From positions 3,472,001 through 3,536,000 of the forward strand of contig NZ_AP021901.1 in assembly GCF_018325905.1 (NCBI RefSeq): DNA of 64,000 nt. The letters are read 5' to 3'. The translations under genes were made by a program, and so were the position numbers. Numbering within the stretch: the stretch's first letter is position 1; every line of letters begins with the position of its first letter. This document shows positions 26,283 to 36,361 of this stretch, in pieces. The stretch is from Pseudomonas sp. St316 (lineage in GTDB: Bacteria; Pseudomonadota; Gammaproteobacteria; Pseudomonadales; Pseudomonadaceae). The notes under the pieces were generated by a model, which saw nothing but the letters and a program-made list of their open reading frames with translations, did no database searches and had not been told where the DNA came from.

Positions 26283-27575
26283 ATGCCTCACCCCAGCGCC
26301 ACCAAAGTCCTGGTTATCGGCTATGTCTGGCCCGAGCCGCGTTCGTCGGCGGCCAGTGGGCACGTCATGCAGATCCTGCACACCTTCCTCGAACAAGGCT
26401 GGGACATCACCTTCAGCAGCCCGGCGGGTTTCGGCGAGCATCGCGCCGACCTGGTCGCGCTGGGCATCAGCGAAGTGCCGATCGAACTCAATAGCAGCAG
26501 CTTCGATGCATTCATCCGCGAACTGGCGCCGGACATCGTGCTGTTCGACCAGTTCATGATGGAAGAACAGTTCGGCTGGCGGGTGGAGAAGCAGTGCCCC
26601 GGCGCACTGCGCGTGCTGGAGACTTCCGACTTACAGAGCCTGCGCCACGCCCGTCATCAGCGCTTGAAGGATCGCTTGAAGGTCGATGACGTTTGCCAGG
26701 ATTTCAGCGACCTCTTCGCCCCCGCCCTGGGCGAAGAATTCCAGTTGATGGCCGACACCGACCTGGCAAAACGGGAAATCGCTGCACTGTACCGCTGCGA
26801 CCTCAACCTGATGGTGTCCGAAGTCGAGATCGAGCTGCTGGTGGAGCACTTCAAATTGCCCCGCAGCTTGCTGGTCTGGTGCCCGCTCATGCTGGACCTG
26901 CCGAGCCAACCGTTGGTGTCCTTCGAAGACCGGGCGCACTTCCTGAGCATCGGTAACTTCCGCCATGCACCGAACTGGGATGCCGTGCTCTGGATGAAAA
27001 ACGCCGTCTGGCCGCTGATCCGTCAACAATTGCCCGGCGCACAACTGCACCTGTACGGCGCCTACACCCCGCCCAAGGCCGCCGCGCTGCATAACCCGGC
27101 CCAGGGCTTTCACATCATGAACTGGGCGGAGGACGCCTTGCAGGTGATGTCGGCGGCACGCATCTGCCTGGCGCCGCTGCGTTTCGGCGCCGGCATCAAG
27201 GGCAAGCTGATCGATGCCATGCTCTGCGGCACGCCCAACGTCACCACACCCGTGGGAGCCGAAGCCATGCACGGCGACATGCCCTGGCCCGGCGCGATTG
27301 CCCAGAGCGCCGAAGGCATCGCCAACGCGGCGGTGCAGTTGTATCGCGACCAGGCGCGCTGGACCCAAGCCCAGGATGCTGGCCTCGTCCTGCTGGAGAA
27401 CCGTTACCGGCAACAGGTGCACGGCCCGGCGCTGATCGACAGCATCAACGCCTGCCGGGCGGACCTGGCGCAACGACGCCGGGACAATTTCACCGGCAGC
27501 ATGCTGCGTCATCACCAGCACAAAAGCACCCAATACATGTCCCAGTGGATCGAAGAAAAAAACCGCAACGGTTAG
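26283..27575 (+). CDS. Glycosyltransferase (GT4-like)
   Basis: Predicted GT-B glycosyltransferase of 430 aa. The N-terminal domain begins VLVIGYVWPEPRSSAASGHV, typical of the acceptor-binding half. The C-terminal half has FLSIGNFRHAPNWDAVLWM and the nucleotide-sugar-binding region LAPLRFGAGIKGKLIDAMLC, a GT4 pattern in which GxGxK precedes E/D-A-M. It sits alone between the signalling island and mtlR. The sugar and acceptor are unknown. Confidence 0.82.
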   Translation: MPHPSATKVLVIGYVWPEPRSSAASGHVMQILHTFLEQGWDITFSSPAGFGEHRADLVALGISEVPIELNSSSFDAFIRELAPDIVLFDQFMMEEQFGWRVEKQCPGALRVLETSDLQSLRHARHQRLKDRLKVDDVCQDFSDLFAPALGEEFQLMADTDLAKREIAALYRCDLNLMVSEVEIELLVEHFKLPRSLLVWCPLMLDLPSQPLVSFEDRAHFLSIGNFRHAPNWDAVLWMKNAVWPLIRQQLPGAQLHLYGAYTPPKAAALHNPAQGFHIMNWAEDALQVMSAARICLAPLRFGAGIKGKLIDAMLCGTPNVTTPVGAEAMHGDMPWPGAIAQSAEGIANAAVQLYRDQARWTQAQDAGLVLLENRYRQQVHGPALIDSINACRADLAQRRRDNFTGSMLRHHQHKSTQYMSQWIEEKNRNG

Positions 27576-27624
27576 ATGCCAGAGTGGCAGCCGCCTGGCG
27601 AAGGGGGCATTATCCAACGGCGAT

Positions 27625-27632
27625 AACAATAA
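27625..27632 (+). promoter_or_regulatory. Crc/Hfq-type catabolite motif before mtlR
   Basis: AACAATAA matches the AANAANAA motif bound by Hfq with Crc. It lies 13 bases upstream of the mtlR start codon, over the place of the ribosome-binding site, where such motifs block translation of catabolic activators in pseudomonads. Confidence 0.5.
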
Positions 27633-27645
27633 AAGCGCCAAGCCC

Positions 27646-28551
27646 ATGACCCGAACAGCCAGAGTCACCGACCCTTCCTACGAGCTGATGGACGACCATA
27701 ACGGGCTGTCCATCATCTACCGCCAGCACGGTTTTCCCTGCCCGCTGGTGCGCTGGCATTTCCACAAGGAATACGAGCTGCACTTGATCGTCGCCAGTTC
27801 CGGCAAAGTGTTCATTGGCGACTACATCGGCAATTTCTATCCCCAGTCGCTGTTCCTCACCGGGCCCAACCTGCCTCACAACTGGATCAGCCAGGTGGCC
27901 GAGGACGAAGTGGTGCCCAAGCGCGACATGCTGGTGAACTTCACCGACGAGTTGTTCGAAAGCGGCCATCAGGTGTTCGCCGAACTCAAGACAGTCGCAC
28001 CGCTGCTCGAACGCGCCCAATACGGCATCGAGTTCCGCTGCAAGCGCACCATTCGCCAGGCCATGACCCTGATGCAGCGCATCGCCGATTCCCAGGGCAT
28101 GAGCCGCCTGGGGCACTTTTTCATCCTGATGGAGCTGCTGGCCGCCACGGATGACTACCAACTGCTTTCCGGCGCAACCTCTGCGCAAGCGGCGGACGAA
28201 CACAGCATCGACCGCACCAACCGGGCGGTGGACTACATCTTTGCCCACTACGCCCGGGAACTGTCCCTGGAAGAAGTGGCCGAGCACCTGGGCATGAAAC
28301 CCACCTATTTCAGCCGAGTGTTCAAACAGGCCACCGGTCGCTGCTTCATTGAATTCGTCAATCGCTTGCGCATCAGCAAATCCTGCGAATTGCTGGCCGA
28401 TGGCGACAAACCAGTGACAGATGTGTGCTTTGAATCGGGTTTCAACAACATCTCCAATTTCAACCGGCGTTTCCAGCAACTCAAGGGCATGACCCCCTCC
28501 CACTATCGGCGGCTGGCGGTGCAGCGGTTGACCGAGCAGAATCAGGGCTGA
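27646..28551 (+). CDS. mtlR: AraC-family activator of mannitol catabolism (MtlR)
   Basis: AraC/XylS-type regulator of 301 aa. The N-terminal cupin (LVRWHFHKEYELHLIVASSG, then KVFIGDYIGNFYPQSLFLTG) binds the polyol inducer. The C-terminal domain has two helix-turn-helix units (ELSLEEVAEHLGMKPTYFSR, then FKQATGRCFIEFVNRLRI) and the AraC signature PVTDVCFESGFNNISNFNRR. It is directly upstream of and co-oriented with mtlEFGKDYZ, as in P. fluorescens, where MtlR activates that operon with mannitol, arabitol or sorbitol. A Crc/Hfq-type motif precedes its start codon. Confidence 0.93.
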   Translation: MTRTARVTDPSYELMDDHNGLSIIYRQHGFPCPLVRWHFHKEYELHLIVASSGKVFIGDYIGNFYPQSLFLTGPNLPHNWISQVAEDEVVPKRDMLVNFTDELFESGHQVFAELKTVAPLLERAQYGIEFRCKRTIRQAMTLMQRIADSQGMSRLGHFFILMELLAATDDYQLLSGATSAQAADEHSIDRTNRAVDYIFAHYARELSLEEVAEHLGMKPTYFSRVFKQATGRCFIEFVNRLRISKSCELLADGDKPVTDVCFESGFNNISNFNRRFQQLKGMTPSHYRRLAVQRLTEQNQG

Positions 28552-28582
28552 CACCCTCGAATCCTCCCTGTGGCAGTTTTTT

Positions 28583-28670
28583 TGTGGGAGCAAAGCTTGC
28601 TCGCGATGCAGGCGCCCCTGTTCTCCAAGAGACCGCACCACCCCCATCGCGGGCAAGCCTTGCTCCCACA
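28583..28670. repeat. REPIN between mtlR and mtlE
   Basis: Inverted arms TGTGGGAGCAAAGCTTGCTC and GGGCAAGCCTTGCTCCCACA, about 88 bp in total, just behind the mtlR stop. It separates the regulator transcript from the operon promoter region. Confidence 0.85.
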
Positions 28671-28725
28671 TAGCCGGGATACCCCCCTTCGCCACAGGGT
28701 TCTTTGTTCAGCCGTCATCCTCTGT

Positions 28726-28752
28726 AGTGCAAAAAAGTATCAGCACAAGTGC
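28726..28752 (+). promoter_or_regulatory. Candidate MtlR site (direct repeat, two helical turns)
   Basis: AGTGC occurs at 28726 and 28748, 22 bp apart, in the A-rich context AGTGCAAAAAAGTATCAG. AraC regulators bind direct repeats with about this spacing, and the position is 125-150 bp upstream of mtlE. The assignment is inference. Confidence 0.4.
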
Positions 28753-28827
28753 GACGGATGATTTGTCACGCCGTCCATTGCGGGCTGTAATCAGCGCACA
28801 TTCTTCCCTTCATCCGGAAGACACAAA

Positions 28828-28835
28828 AACAATAA
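28828..28835 (+). promoter_or_regulatory. Crc/Hfq-type catabolite motif in the mtlE leader
   Basis: AACAATAA (AANAANAA) about 42 bases upstream of the mtlE start, in an A-rich leader. It repeats the motif found before mtlR; its distance from the ribosome-binding site makes it the weaker of the two. Confidence 0.35.
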
Positions 28836-28876
28836 CTGTCCTTCTGCAGCCTTCGGGCGCGGAAAAGGAGTGCGCG

Positions 28877-30187
28877 ATGAAACCTTCGGTAAAAGCTCTG
28901 CTTGTCTCCACCTGCATGACCCTCAGCAGCGTCAGCTTTGGCGCCCAGACCCTCACCATTGCCACCGTCAACAACAGCGACATGATCCGCATGCAAAAGC
29001 TCTCGAAAACCTTCGAGGCCGAGCACCCGGACATCAAGCTCAACTGGGTGGTGCTCGAAGAAAACGTCCTGCGCCAGCGCCTTACCACCGACATCGCCAC
29101 CCAAGGCGGACAGTTCGACGTGCTGACCATTGGCATGTACGAAGCTGCACTCTGGGGCGCCAAGGGCTGGCTGGAACCGATGAAAGACCTGCCGGCTTCC
29201 TACGACCTGGACGACGTCTTCCCTTCCGTGCGTGATGGCTTGTCAGTCAAGGGCTCGCTGTACGCCCTGCCGTTCTATGCTGAAAGCTCGATCACCTATT
29301 ACCGCACCGACCTGTTCAAGGATGCCGGGCTGACCATGCCCGAACACCCGACCTGGACCCAGATCGGTGAGTTCGCCGAAAAACTCACCGACAAATCCAA
29401 GGAGCAATATGGTCTTTGCCTGCGGGGCAAGGCCGGTTGGGGCGAGAACATGGCCCTGATCACTACCCTGGCCAACGGCTTCGGCGCGCGCTGGTTCGAC
29501 GAAAAGTGGCAACCTGAATTCAACGGTCCCGAATGGAAAGACGCGCTGAACTTCTACGTCGACAACATGAAGAAGTCCGGCCCGCCGGGTGCTTCCAGCA
29601 ACGGCTTCAACGAAAACCTGGCACTGTTCAACAGCGGTAAATGCGCGATCTGGGTCGACGCCAGCGTCGCCGGCTCATTCGTGACCGACAAGACCCAGAG
29701 CAAGGTGGCCGATCACGTGGGCTTCACCTTCGCCCCCCACGAAAAAACCGAAAAGGGCACTTCGTGGATGTACTCCTGGTCGCTGGCGATTCCCACCAGC
29801 TCCAAGGCCAAGGACGCAGCCAAGGTCTTCACCAGTTGGGCGACGTCCAAGGAATACGGCCAATTGGTCGCCAAGACCGACGGCATTGCCAACGTACCGC
29901 CAGGCACCCGCACCTCAACCTACAGTGACGAATACATGAAGGCGGCACCGTTTGCCAAGGTGACCCTGGAATCGCTGAAAGTCGCCGACCCGAAAGCCCC
30001 AACCCTCAAGCCTGTGCCCTACATCGGCATCCAGTTGGTGACTATTCCCGAGTTCCAGGCCATCGGCACCCAGGTGGGCAAATTCTTCTCCGGCGCCCTG
30101 ACCGGCCAGCAAACCGTGGACCAGGCGTTGACCGCCGCGCAGTCCACCACTGAACGGGAGATGAAACGCGCAGGTTATCCCAAGTAG
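28877..30187 (+). CDS. mtlE: Polyol ABC transporter, periplasmic binding protein (MtlE)
   Basis: Substrate-binding protein of 436 aa for mannitol/sorbitol/arabitol uptake. The start at 28877 has AAAAGGAG six bases upstream and yields a signal peptide (ALLVSTCMTLSSVSFGA, cleaved before QTLT). The mature part shows the family-1 sugar-binding pattern (LPFYAESSITYYRTDLFKDA; NGFNENLALFNSGKCAIWVD). It is the first gene of mtlEFGKDYZ. It is separated from mtlF by a REPIN, which may keep its mRNA level above that of the permease genes. Confidence 0.94.
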   Translation: MKPSVKALLVSTCMTLSSVSFGAQTLTIATVNNSDMIRMQKLSKTFEAEHPDIKLNWVVLEENVLRQRLTTDIATQGGQFDVLTIGMYEAALWGAKGWLEPMKDLPASYDLDDVFPSVRDGLSVKGSLYALPFYAESSITYYRTDLFKDAGLTMPEHPTWTQIGEFAEKLTDKSKEQYGLCLRGKAGWGENMALITTLANGFGARWFDEKWQPEFNGPEWKDALNFYVDNMKKSGPPGASSNGFNENLALFNSGKCAIWVDASVAGSFVTDKTQSKVADHVGFTFAPHEKTEKGTSWMYSWSLAIPTSSKAKDAAKVFTSWATSKEYGQLVAKTDGIANVPPGTRTSTYSDEYMKAAPFAKVTLESLKVADPKAPTLKPVPYIGIQLVTIPEFQAIGTQVGKFFSGALTGQQTVDQALTAAQSTTEREMKRAGYPK

Positions 30188-30216
30188 TCAGCTCATTGAG
30201 GCCCGCTCCCGACTCA

Positions 30217-30305
30217 TGTGGGAGCGAGCTTGCTCGTGATGACGGCCTCCCAGCCAATGTTGCGGGCGACTGATCCGACGCTATCGCGAGCAAGCTCGCT
30301 CCCAC
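30217..30305. repeat. REPIN inside the mtl operon (mtlE|mtlF)
   Basis: Inverted arms TGTGGGAGCGAGCTTGCTCG and CGAGCAAGCTCGCTCCCAC fill almost the entire 158-bp gap between mtlE and mtlF. This is the same place as the REP element between malE and malF in E. coli, where it stabilises the upstream mRNA. Confidence 0.88.
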
Positions 30306-30345
30306 CGTGGACCTTCGTAAGCTCGCACAAATCGGTTTGAATGCC

Positions 30346-31278
30346 ATGAATAGCTCAACGACAACTGCCAAAGCTCCAATCGAACTCCAGCAACCGGCCC
30401 GCAAGATCCGCCTGGCCAACCCCGGCTGGTTCCTGGTCAGCCCTTCGGTCGCGCTGTTGCTGCTGTGGATGATCGTGCCGCTGGGCATGACCGTCTATTT
30501 CTCGATGATCCGCTACAACCTGCTCTACCCCGGCGAAAACGCATTCGTCGGGCTGGAGAACTTCACGTATTTCCTGACCGACTCGGGGTTCATGCCCGGT
30601 GCCACCAATACTTTGTTGCTGGTCGGCAGCGTGCTGCTGATCAGTATTGTCCTCGGCGTGCTGATCAGTGCGTTGCTGGAGGCCAGTGAGTTTTTTGGTC
30701 GTGGCATCGTCCGTGTCTTGCTGATCTCGCCGTTCTTCATCATGCCCACCGTCGGCGCGCTGATCTGGAAGAACCTGATTTTCCATCCGGTCTCGGGGAT
30801 TCTCGCCTCGGTGTGGAAACTGTTCGGCGCCCAGCCGGTGGACTGGCTGGCCCACTACCCGTTGCTGTCGATCATCATCATCGTGAGCTGGCAATGGCTG
30901 CCCTTCGCGATCTTGATCCTGATGACCGCCATGCAGTCGCTGGACCAGGAGCAAAAAGAAGCTGCCCGCCTCGACGGCGCCGGCCCGATCGCGATTTTCT
31001 GGCACCTGACCCTGCCGCACCTGGCCCGCCCGATTGCCGTGGTGCTGATGATCGAAACGATCTTCCTGCTGTCGGTGTTCGCCGAGATCTTCACCACCAC
31101 CAACGGTGGCCCCGGCTACGCCTCCACCAACCTTGCGTACCTGATCTACAACCAGGCGCTGGTGCAGTTCGACGTCGGCATGGCTTCGGCCGGTGGCCTG
31201 ATTGCCGTGGTCATTGCCAACATCGCCGCCATCATCCTGGTCCGGATGATCGGCAAAAACCTCACCGACAAGCAATGA
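30346..31278 (+). CDS. mtlF: Polyol ABC transporter permease (MtlF)
   Basis: Inner-membrane permease of 310 aa with six predicted helices and the ABC-ATPase contact loop (EAARLDGAGPIAIFWHLTLP). The start was set at ATG 30346 (MNSSTTTAK); a GTG at 30307 lies in the REPIN edge and would add a poor N-terminus. No strong ribosome-binding site is seen, so yield may depend on the REPIN-bounded message. It works with MtlG and the MtlK ATPase to import the polyol bound by MtlE. Confidence 0.93.
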   Translation: MNSSTTTAKAPIELQQPARKIRLANPGWFLVSPSVALLLLWMIVPLGMTVYFSMIRYNLLYPGENAFVGLENFTYFLTDSGFMPGATNTLLLVGSVLLISIVLGVLISALLEASEFFGRGIVRVLLISPFFIMPTVGALIWKNLIFHPVSGILASVWKLFGAQPVDWLAHYPLLSIIIIVSWQWLPFAILILMTAMQSLDQEQKEAARLDGAGPIAIFWHLTLPHLARPIAVVLMIETIFLLSVFAEIFTTTNGGPGYASTNLAYLIYNQALVQFDVGMASAGGLIAVVIANIAAIILVRMIGKNLTDKQ

Positions 31279-31288
31279 GGCCGTCGCC

Positions 31289-32119
31289 ATGACTCTTCAA
31301 CAATCCCGTCGCCTGCAAAGCCTGCTACTGGGCACGCTGGCCTGGGCCATCGCGATCCTGATCTTCTTCCCGATCTTCTGGATGGTGCTGACCAGCTTCA
31401 AGACCGAAATCGACGCGTTCGCCACGCCGCCGCAGTTCATCTTCTCGCCCACGCTGGAGAACTACCTGCACATCAACGAGCGCAGCAACTACTTCAGCTT
31501 CGCCTGGAACTCGGTGGTGATTTCCTTCAGTGCCACCGCCCTGTGCCTGCTGATTGCGGTGCCGGCAGCCTACTCCATGGCGTTCTACGAAACCCAGCGC
31601 ACCAAAGGCACGTTGCTGTGGATGCTCTCCACCAAGATGCTGCCACCCGTGGGCGTGCTGATGCCGATCTACCTGCTGGCCAAGCAGTTCGGCCTGCTGG
31701 ATACCCAGGTCGCGCTGATCATCATCTACACCCTGATCAACCTGCCCATCGTGGTCTGGATGATCTACACCTACTTCAAGGACATTCCCCGCGACATCCT
31801 CGAAGCCGCGCGCCTGGATGGCGCCACCCTGTGGCAGGAAATGGTCCGCGTGCTGCTGCCGATTGCCAAGGGCGGCCTCGCGTCCACCGTACTGCTGTCG
31901 CTGATCCTGTGCTGGAACGAAGCGTTCTGGTCGCTGAACCTCACCTCCTCCAAAGCCGCGCCGCTGACGGCGTTGATCGCCTCTTATTCCAGCCCGGAAG
32001 GTTTGTTCTGGGCCAAATTGTCGGCCGTCTCGACGCTGGCCTGTGCGCCAATCCTGATCTTTGGCTGGATCAGCCAGAAACAGCTGGTCCGCGGTTTGTC
32101 CTTCGGCGCGGTGAAGTAA
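31289..32119 (+). CDS. mtlG: Polyol ABC transporter permease (MtlG)
   Basis: Second permease, 276 aa, with six predicted helices and the EAA loop ILEAARLDGATLWQEMVRVL. It starts 10 bp after mtlF and forms the heterodimeric channel with it. Length and position match MtlG of P. fluorescens. Confidence 0.94.
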   Translation: MTLQQSRRLQSLLLGTLAWAIAILIFFPIFWMVLTSFKTEIDAFATPPQFIFSPTLENYLHINERSNYFSFAWNSVVISFSATALCLLIAVPAAYSMAFYETQRTKGTLLWMLSTKMLPPVGVLMPIYLLAKQFGLLDTQVALIIIYTLINLPIVVWMIYTYFKDIPRDILEAARLDGATLWQEMVRVLLPIAKGGLASTVLLSLILCWNEAFWSLNLTSSKAAPLTALIASYSSPEGLFWAKLSAVSTLACAPILIFGWISQKQLVRGLSFGAVK

Positions 32120-32158
32120 CGCGCCCTACACCATTATCAGAAGTGGAGGCCCATCATC

Positions 32159-33262
<1,104 letters not shown>

Positions 33263-33277
33263 TTGCCGAGACCTGCG

Positions 33278-34759
33278 ATGAAACTCAACCGACAAAACCT
33301 GCACAACCTCAACCCTGACGTCGCCCTGCCCGCCTACCCTTTGGGTGACATCCGCCAAGGCATCGCCCACATCGGCGTCGGCGGTTTCCACCGGGCTCAC
33401 CAGGCCTACTACACCGACGCGCTGATGAACACCGGCGCCGACCTGGACTGGGCCATCTGCGGCGTAGGTCTGCGCGCCGAGGATCGCCGCGCCCGGGACG
33501 ACCTGGCCAGCCAGGATTACCTGTTCACCCTGTACGAACTGGGCGACACCGATGACACCGAAGTCCGGGTGATTGGTGCGATCAATGACATGTTACTGGC
33601 TGAAGATGGCGCCCAGGCACTGATCGACAAACTGGCCGACCCGCAGATCCGCATCGTCTCGCTGACCATCACCGAGGGCGGCTATTGCATCGACGACAGC
33701 AGCGGCGAGTTCATGGCCCACCTGCCGCAGATCCAGCACGACCTGACCCATCCCGAGGAACCAAAAACCGTCTTCGGCTTCCTCTGCGCCGCCCTGGCCA
33801 AGCGCCGCTCGGCCGGCATTCCGGCGTTCACCCTGATGTCCTGCGATAACCTGCCTCATAACGGCGCCGTGACCCGCAAGGCGTTACTGGCCTTCGCCGC
33901 GCTGCGCGACGCGGAGCTGGGGCAGTGGATCAACCGCAATGTCAGTTTCCCCAATGCCATGGTCGACCGCATCACGCCCATGACTAGCGTGGCCCATCGC
34001 CTGCAACTGCATGACGAACATGGCATCGACGACGCTTGGCCGGTGGTCTGCGAACCGTTCGTGCAATGGGTCCTGGAAGACAAGTTCGTCAACGGTCGCC
34101 CAGCCTGGGAAAAGGTCGGCGTGCAGTTCACTGATGACGTCACACCCTATGAAGAGATGAAAATCAAGTTGCTCAACGGCAGCCACCTGGCGTTGACCTA
34201 CCTGGGCTTTCTCAAGGGTTATCGCTTCGTCCACGAGACCATGAACGATCCACTGTTCGTGAGCTACATGCGCGCCTACATGGACCTGGACGTGACGCCG
34301 CAACTGGCGCCAGTGCCCGGCATCGACCTGACCGACTATAAGAACACCCTGGTGGAGCGTTTTTCCAATCAGGCGATTGCCGACCAGTTGGAACGGGTCT
34401 GTTCGGACGGCTCGTCGAAGTTTCCAAAATTCACTGTGCCGACCATCAACCGCTTGATCGCCGACGGTGCTGAAACCCGCCGCGCGGCGCTGGTGGTGGC
34501 CGCCTGGGCCGTGTACCTCAAGGGCGTGGACGAGAACGGCGTGACGTATTCAATCCCGGACCCACGGGCAGCGTTTTGCCAGGCACTGGTGGCTGACGAT
34601 GCGCTGGTGACCCAGCGGGTGCTGGAGGTGGAAGAAATCTTTGGCACCGCCATTCCCCGCTCGCCGGAGTTCGTGGCAGCATTCGAATGGTGCTGCAACA
34701 GCTTGCGCGAGCACGGGGTGACAAAAACCCTTGAGCGGATACTGGCTGACGTGAACTAA
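33278..34759 (+). CDS. mtlD: Mannitol 2-dehydrogenase (MtlD)
   Basis: NAD-dependent polyol dehydrogenase of 493 aa, the same length as the structurally known P. fluorescens enzyme. It oxidises D-mannitol to D-fructose and also acts on arabitol and sorbitol. The N-terminal Rossmann part begins IAHIGVGGFHRAHQAYYTDA. The catalytic residues of the long-chain polyol dehydrogenase family are present: Lys295, Asn300 and His303 in KIKLLNGSH, and Asn191 in SCDNLPHNG. The start ATG 33278 (MKLNRQNL) agrees with the known N-terminus. Confidence 0.96.
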   Translation: MKLNRQNLHNLNPDVALPAYPLGDIRQGIAHIGVGGFHRAHQAYYTDALMNTGADLDWAICGVGLRAEDRRARDDLASQDYLFTLYELGDTDDTEVRVIGAINDMLLAEDGAQALIDKLADPQIRIVSLTITEGGYCIDDSSGEFMAHLPQIQHDLTHPEEPKTVFGFLCAALAKRRSAGIPAFTLMSCDNLPHNGAVTRKALLAFAALRDAELGQWINRNVSFPNAMVDRITPMTSVAHRLQLHDEHGIDDAWPVVCEPFVQWVLEDKFVNGRPAWEKVGVQFTDDVTPYEEMKIKLLNGSHLALTYLGFLKGYRFVHETMNDPLFVSYMRAYMDLDVTPQLAPVPGIDLTDYKNTLVERFSNQAIADQLERVCSDGSSKFPKFTVPTINRLIADGAETRRAALVVAAWAVYLKGVDENGVTYSIPDPRAAFCQALVADDALVTQRVLEVEEIFGTAIPRSPEFVAAFEWCCNSLREHGVTKTLERILADVN

Positions 34760-34778
34760 GCTCGGCGCGATCCACTCT

Positions 34779-34808
34779 TGTGGCGAGGGAATTTAGCCCC
34801 TCGCCACA
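34779..34808. repeat. Short REP-like inverted repeat between mtlD and mtlY
   Basis: TGTGGCGAGGG at 34779-34789 and CCCTCGCCACA at 34798-34808, perfect arms around eight bases. It is a reduced form of the TGTGGCGAGGG repeat class seen at 7.9 and 59.8 kb. Confidence 0.7.
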
Positions 34809-34861
34809 GGTAATTCCCTGGCCACAGGTTCTATGTTTTGTTCTTTGATCCGAGGATTTCC

Positions 34862-36349
34862 ATGGCAAACCCACAACTGTTCCTGGGCATCGACTGCGGC
34901 ACCCAAGGCACCAAGGCGCTGATCCTGGACGCCACCAGTGGCCAGGTCCTCGGCCAGGGTGCCGCGGCACACGTCATGATCAGTGGCCCCAACGGGCGCC
35001 GTGAACAAGACACCGAGCAATGGCTCGATGCATTTACCCAAGCGACTCACCAAGCCTTGGCTGCCGCCGGCGTCGATGGCCAGGCGATCCTCGGTATCGG
35101 CGTCTCCGGCCAGCAACACGGCCTGGTCCTGCTTGATGACCAGGGCCAGGTCTTGCGCCCGGCCAAGCTGTGGTGCGACACCGAGACAACGCCGGAAAAC
35201 GATCGGCTCCTGGCACACCTGGGCGGTGAAGACGGCAGCCTCGAACGCCTCGGCGTGGTGATTGCGCCGGGATACACGGTTTCCAAGCTGCTCTGGACAC
35301 GGGAGCAGCACCCCCAGGTTTTCGAACGCATCGCCAGCGTCCTGCTGCCCCACGACTTCCTCAACTACTGGCTCACCGGTCGCCATTGCAGCGAATACGG
35401 CGACGCCTCGGGAACCGGCTATTTCAACGTACGCACCCGCCAATGGGACGTGCAACTGCTACAACACATCGACCCCAGCGCACGCTTGCAAGCGGCGCTG
35501 CCGGAACTGATCGAGGCCCATCAGCCGGTCGGACGCATCCGGCCGGCCATTGCTGCACACCTGGGCATCAACCCCGAAGCGGTGGTGGCAAGTGGTGGCG
35601 GCGACAATATGATGGGCGCCATCGGCACCGGGAACATTCAGCCCGGTGTGATCACCATGAGCCTCGGCTCATCAGGTACGGTCTACGCCTATGCCGCCGA
35701 ACCTGCGGTCAGTCCACAGCCGTCCGTGGCGACGTTCTGCTCCTCCAGTGGTGGCTGGCTGCCGCTGATCTGCACCATGAACCTGACCAACGCCACCGGA
35801 GCGATTCGCGAATTGCTGGCGCTGGACATCGACACTTTCAACGCCCTGGTGGCCCAGGCTCCTATTGGCGCCGAGGGCGTGTGCATGCTGCCGTTCCTCA
35901 ACGGCGAGCGCGTTCCCGCCCTGCCCCATGCCACCGGCAGCCTGCTGGGCCTGACCACGACCAACCTGACCCGGGCCAACCTGTGTCGCGCCGTGGTCGA
36001 AGGCACGACCTTCGGTTTGCGCTATGGCTTGGACCTGCTGCGGGCCAACGGACTCCAGGCCCAGAGCATTCGCCTGATCGGCGGTGGATCGAAGAGCGCG
36101 CAGTGGCGGCAGATCGTCGCCGACACCATGGACACCACGGTCATTTGCACCGAACAGAGCGAAGCCGCTGCCTTAGGGGCGGCGATCCAGGCAGCATGGT
36201 GCCACTCGGGTTCGCAGGCGGATTTGGCCGAGCTGTGCGAGCGCTGCGTCAAGCTCGACCCGACCAGCGAAACCCGGCCAATCGCCGCGCATGTCGCGGC
36301 GTCGCAACAGGCTTATGAACGTTATCGACAACACGTCGCAACCCTTTGA
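34862..36349 (+). CDS. mtlY: Xylulokinase (MtlY/XylB)
   Basis: FGGY-family sugar kinase of 495 aa that phosphorylates D-xylulose formed from D-arabitol. The N-terminal phosphate loop FLGIDCGTQGTKALILD and the C-terminal FGGY signature region (IRLIGGGSKSAQWRQIVADT) are clear. The start ATG 34862 follows GAGGA at good spacing. Known as mtlY in P. fluorescens. It is preceded by a short REP-like hairpin and followed after 12 bp by the fructokinase gene. Confidence 0.94.
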   Translation: MANPQLFLGIDCGTQGTKALILDATSGQVLGQGAAAHVMISGPNGRREQDTEQWLDAFTQATHQALAAAGVDGQAILGIGVSGQQHGLVLLDDQGQVLRPAKLWCDTETTPENDRLLAHLGGEDGSLERLGVVIAPGYTVSKLLWTREQHPQVFERIASVLLPHDFLNYWLTGRHCSEYGDASGTGYFNVRTRQWDVQLLQHIDPSARLQAALPELIEAHQPVGRIRPAIAAHLGINPEAVVASGGGDNMMGAIGTGNIQPGVITMSLGSSGTVYAYAAEPAVSPQPSVATFCSSSGGWLPLICTMNLTNATGAIRELLALDIDTFNALVAQAPIGAEGVCMLPFLNGERVPALPHATGSLLGLTTTNLTRANLCRAVVEGTTFGLRYGLDLLRANGLQAQSIRLIGGGSKSAQWRQIVADTMDTTVICTEQSEAAALGAAIQAAWCHSGSQADLAELCERCVKLDPTSETRPIAAHVAASQQAYERYRQHVATL

Positions 36350-36361
36350 GAGCGGGAAACT

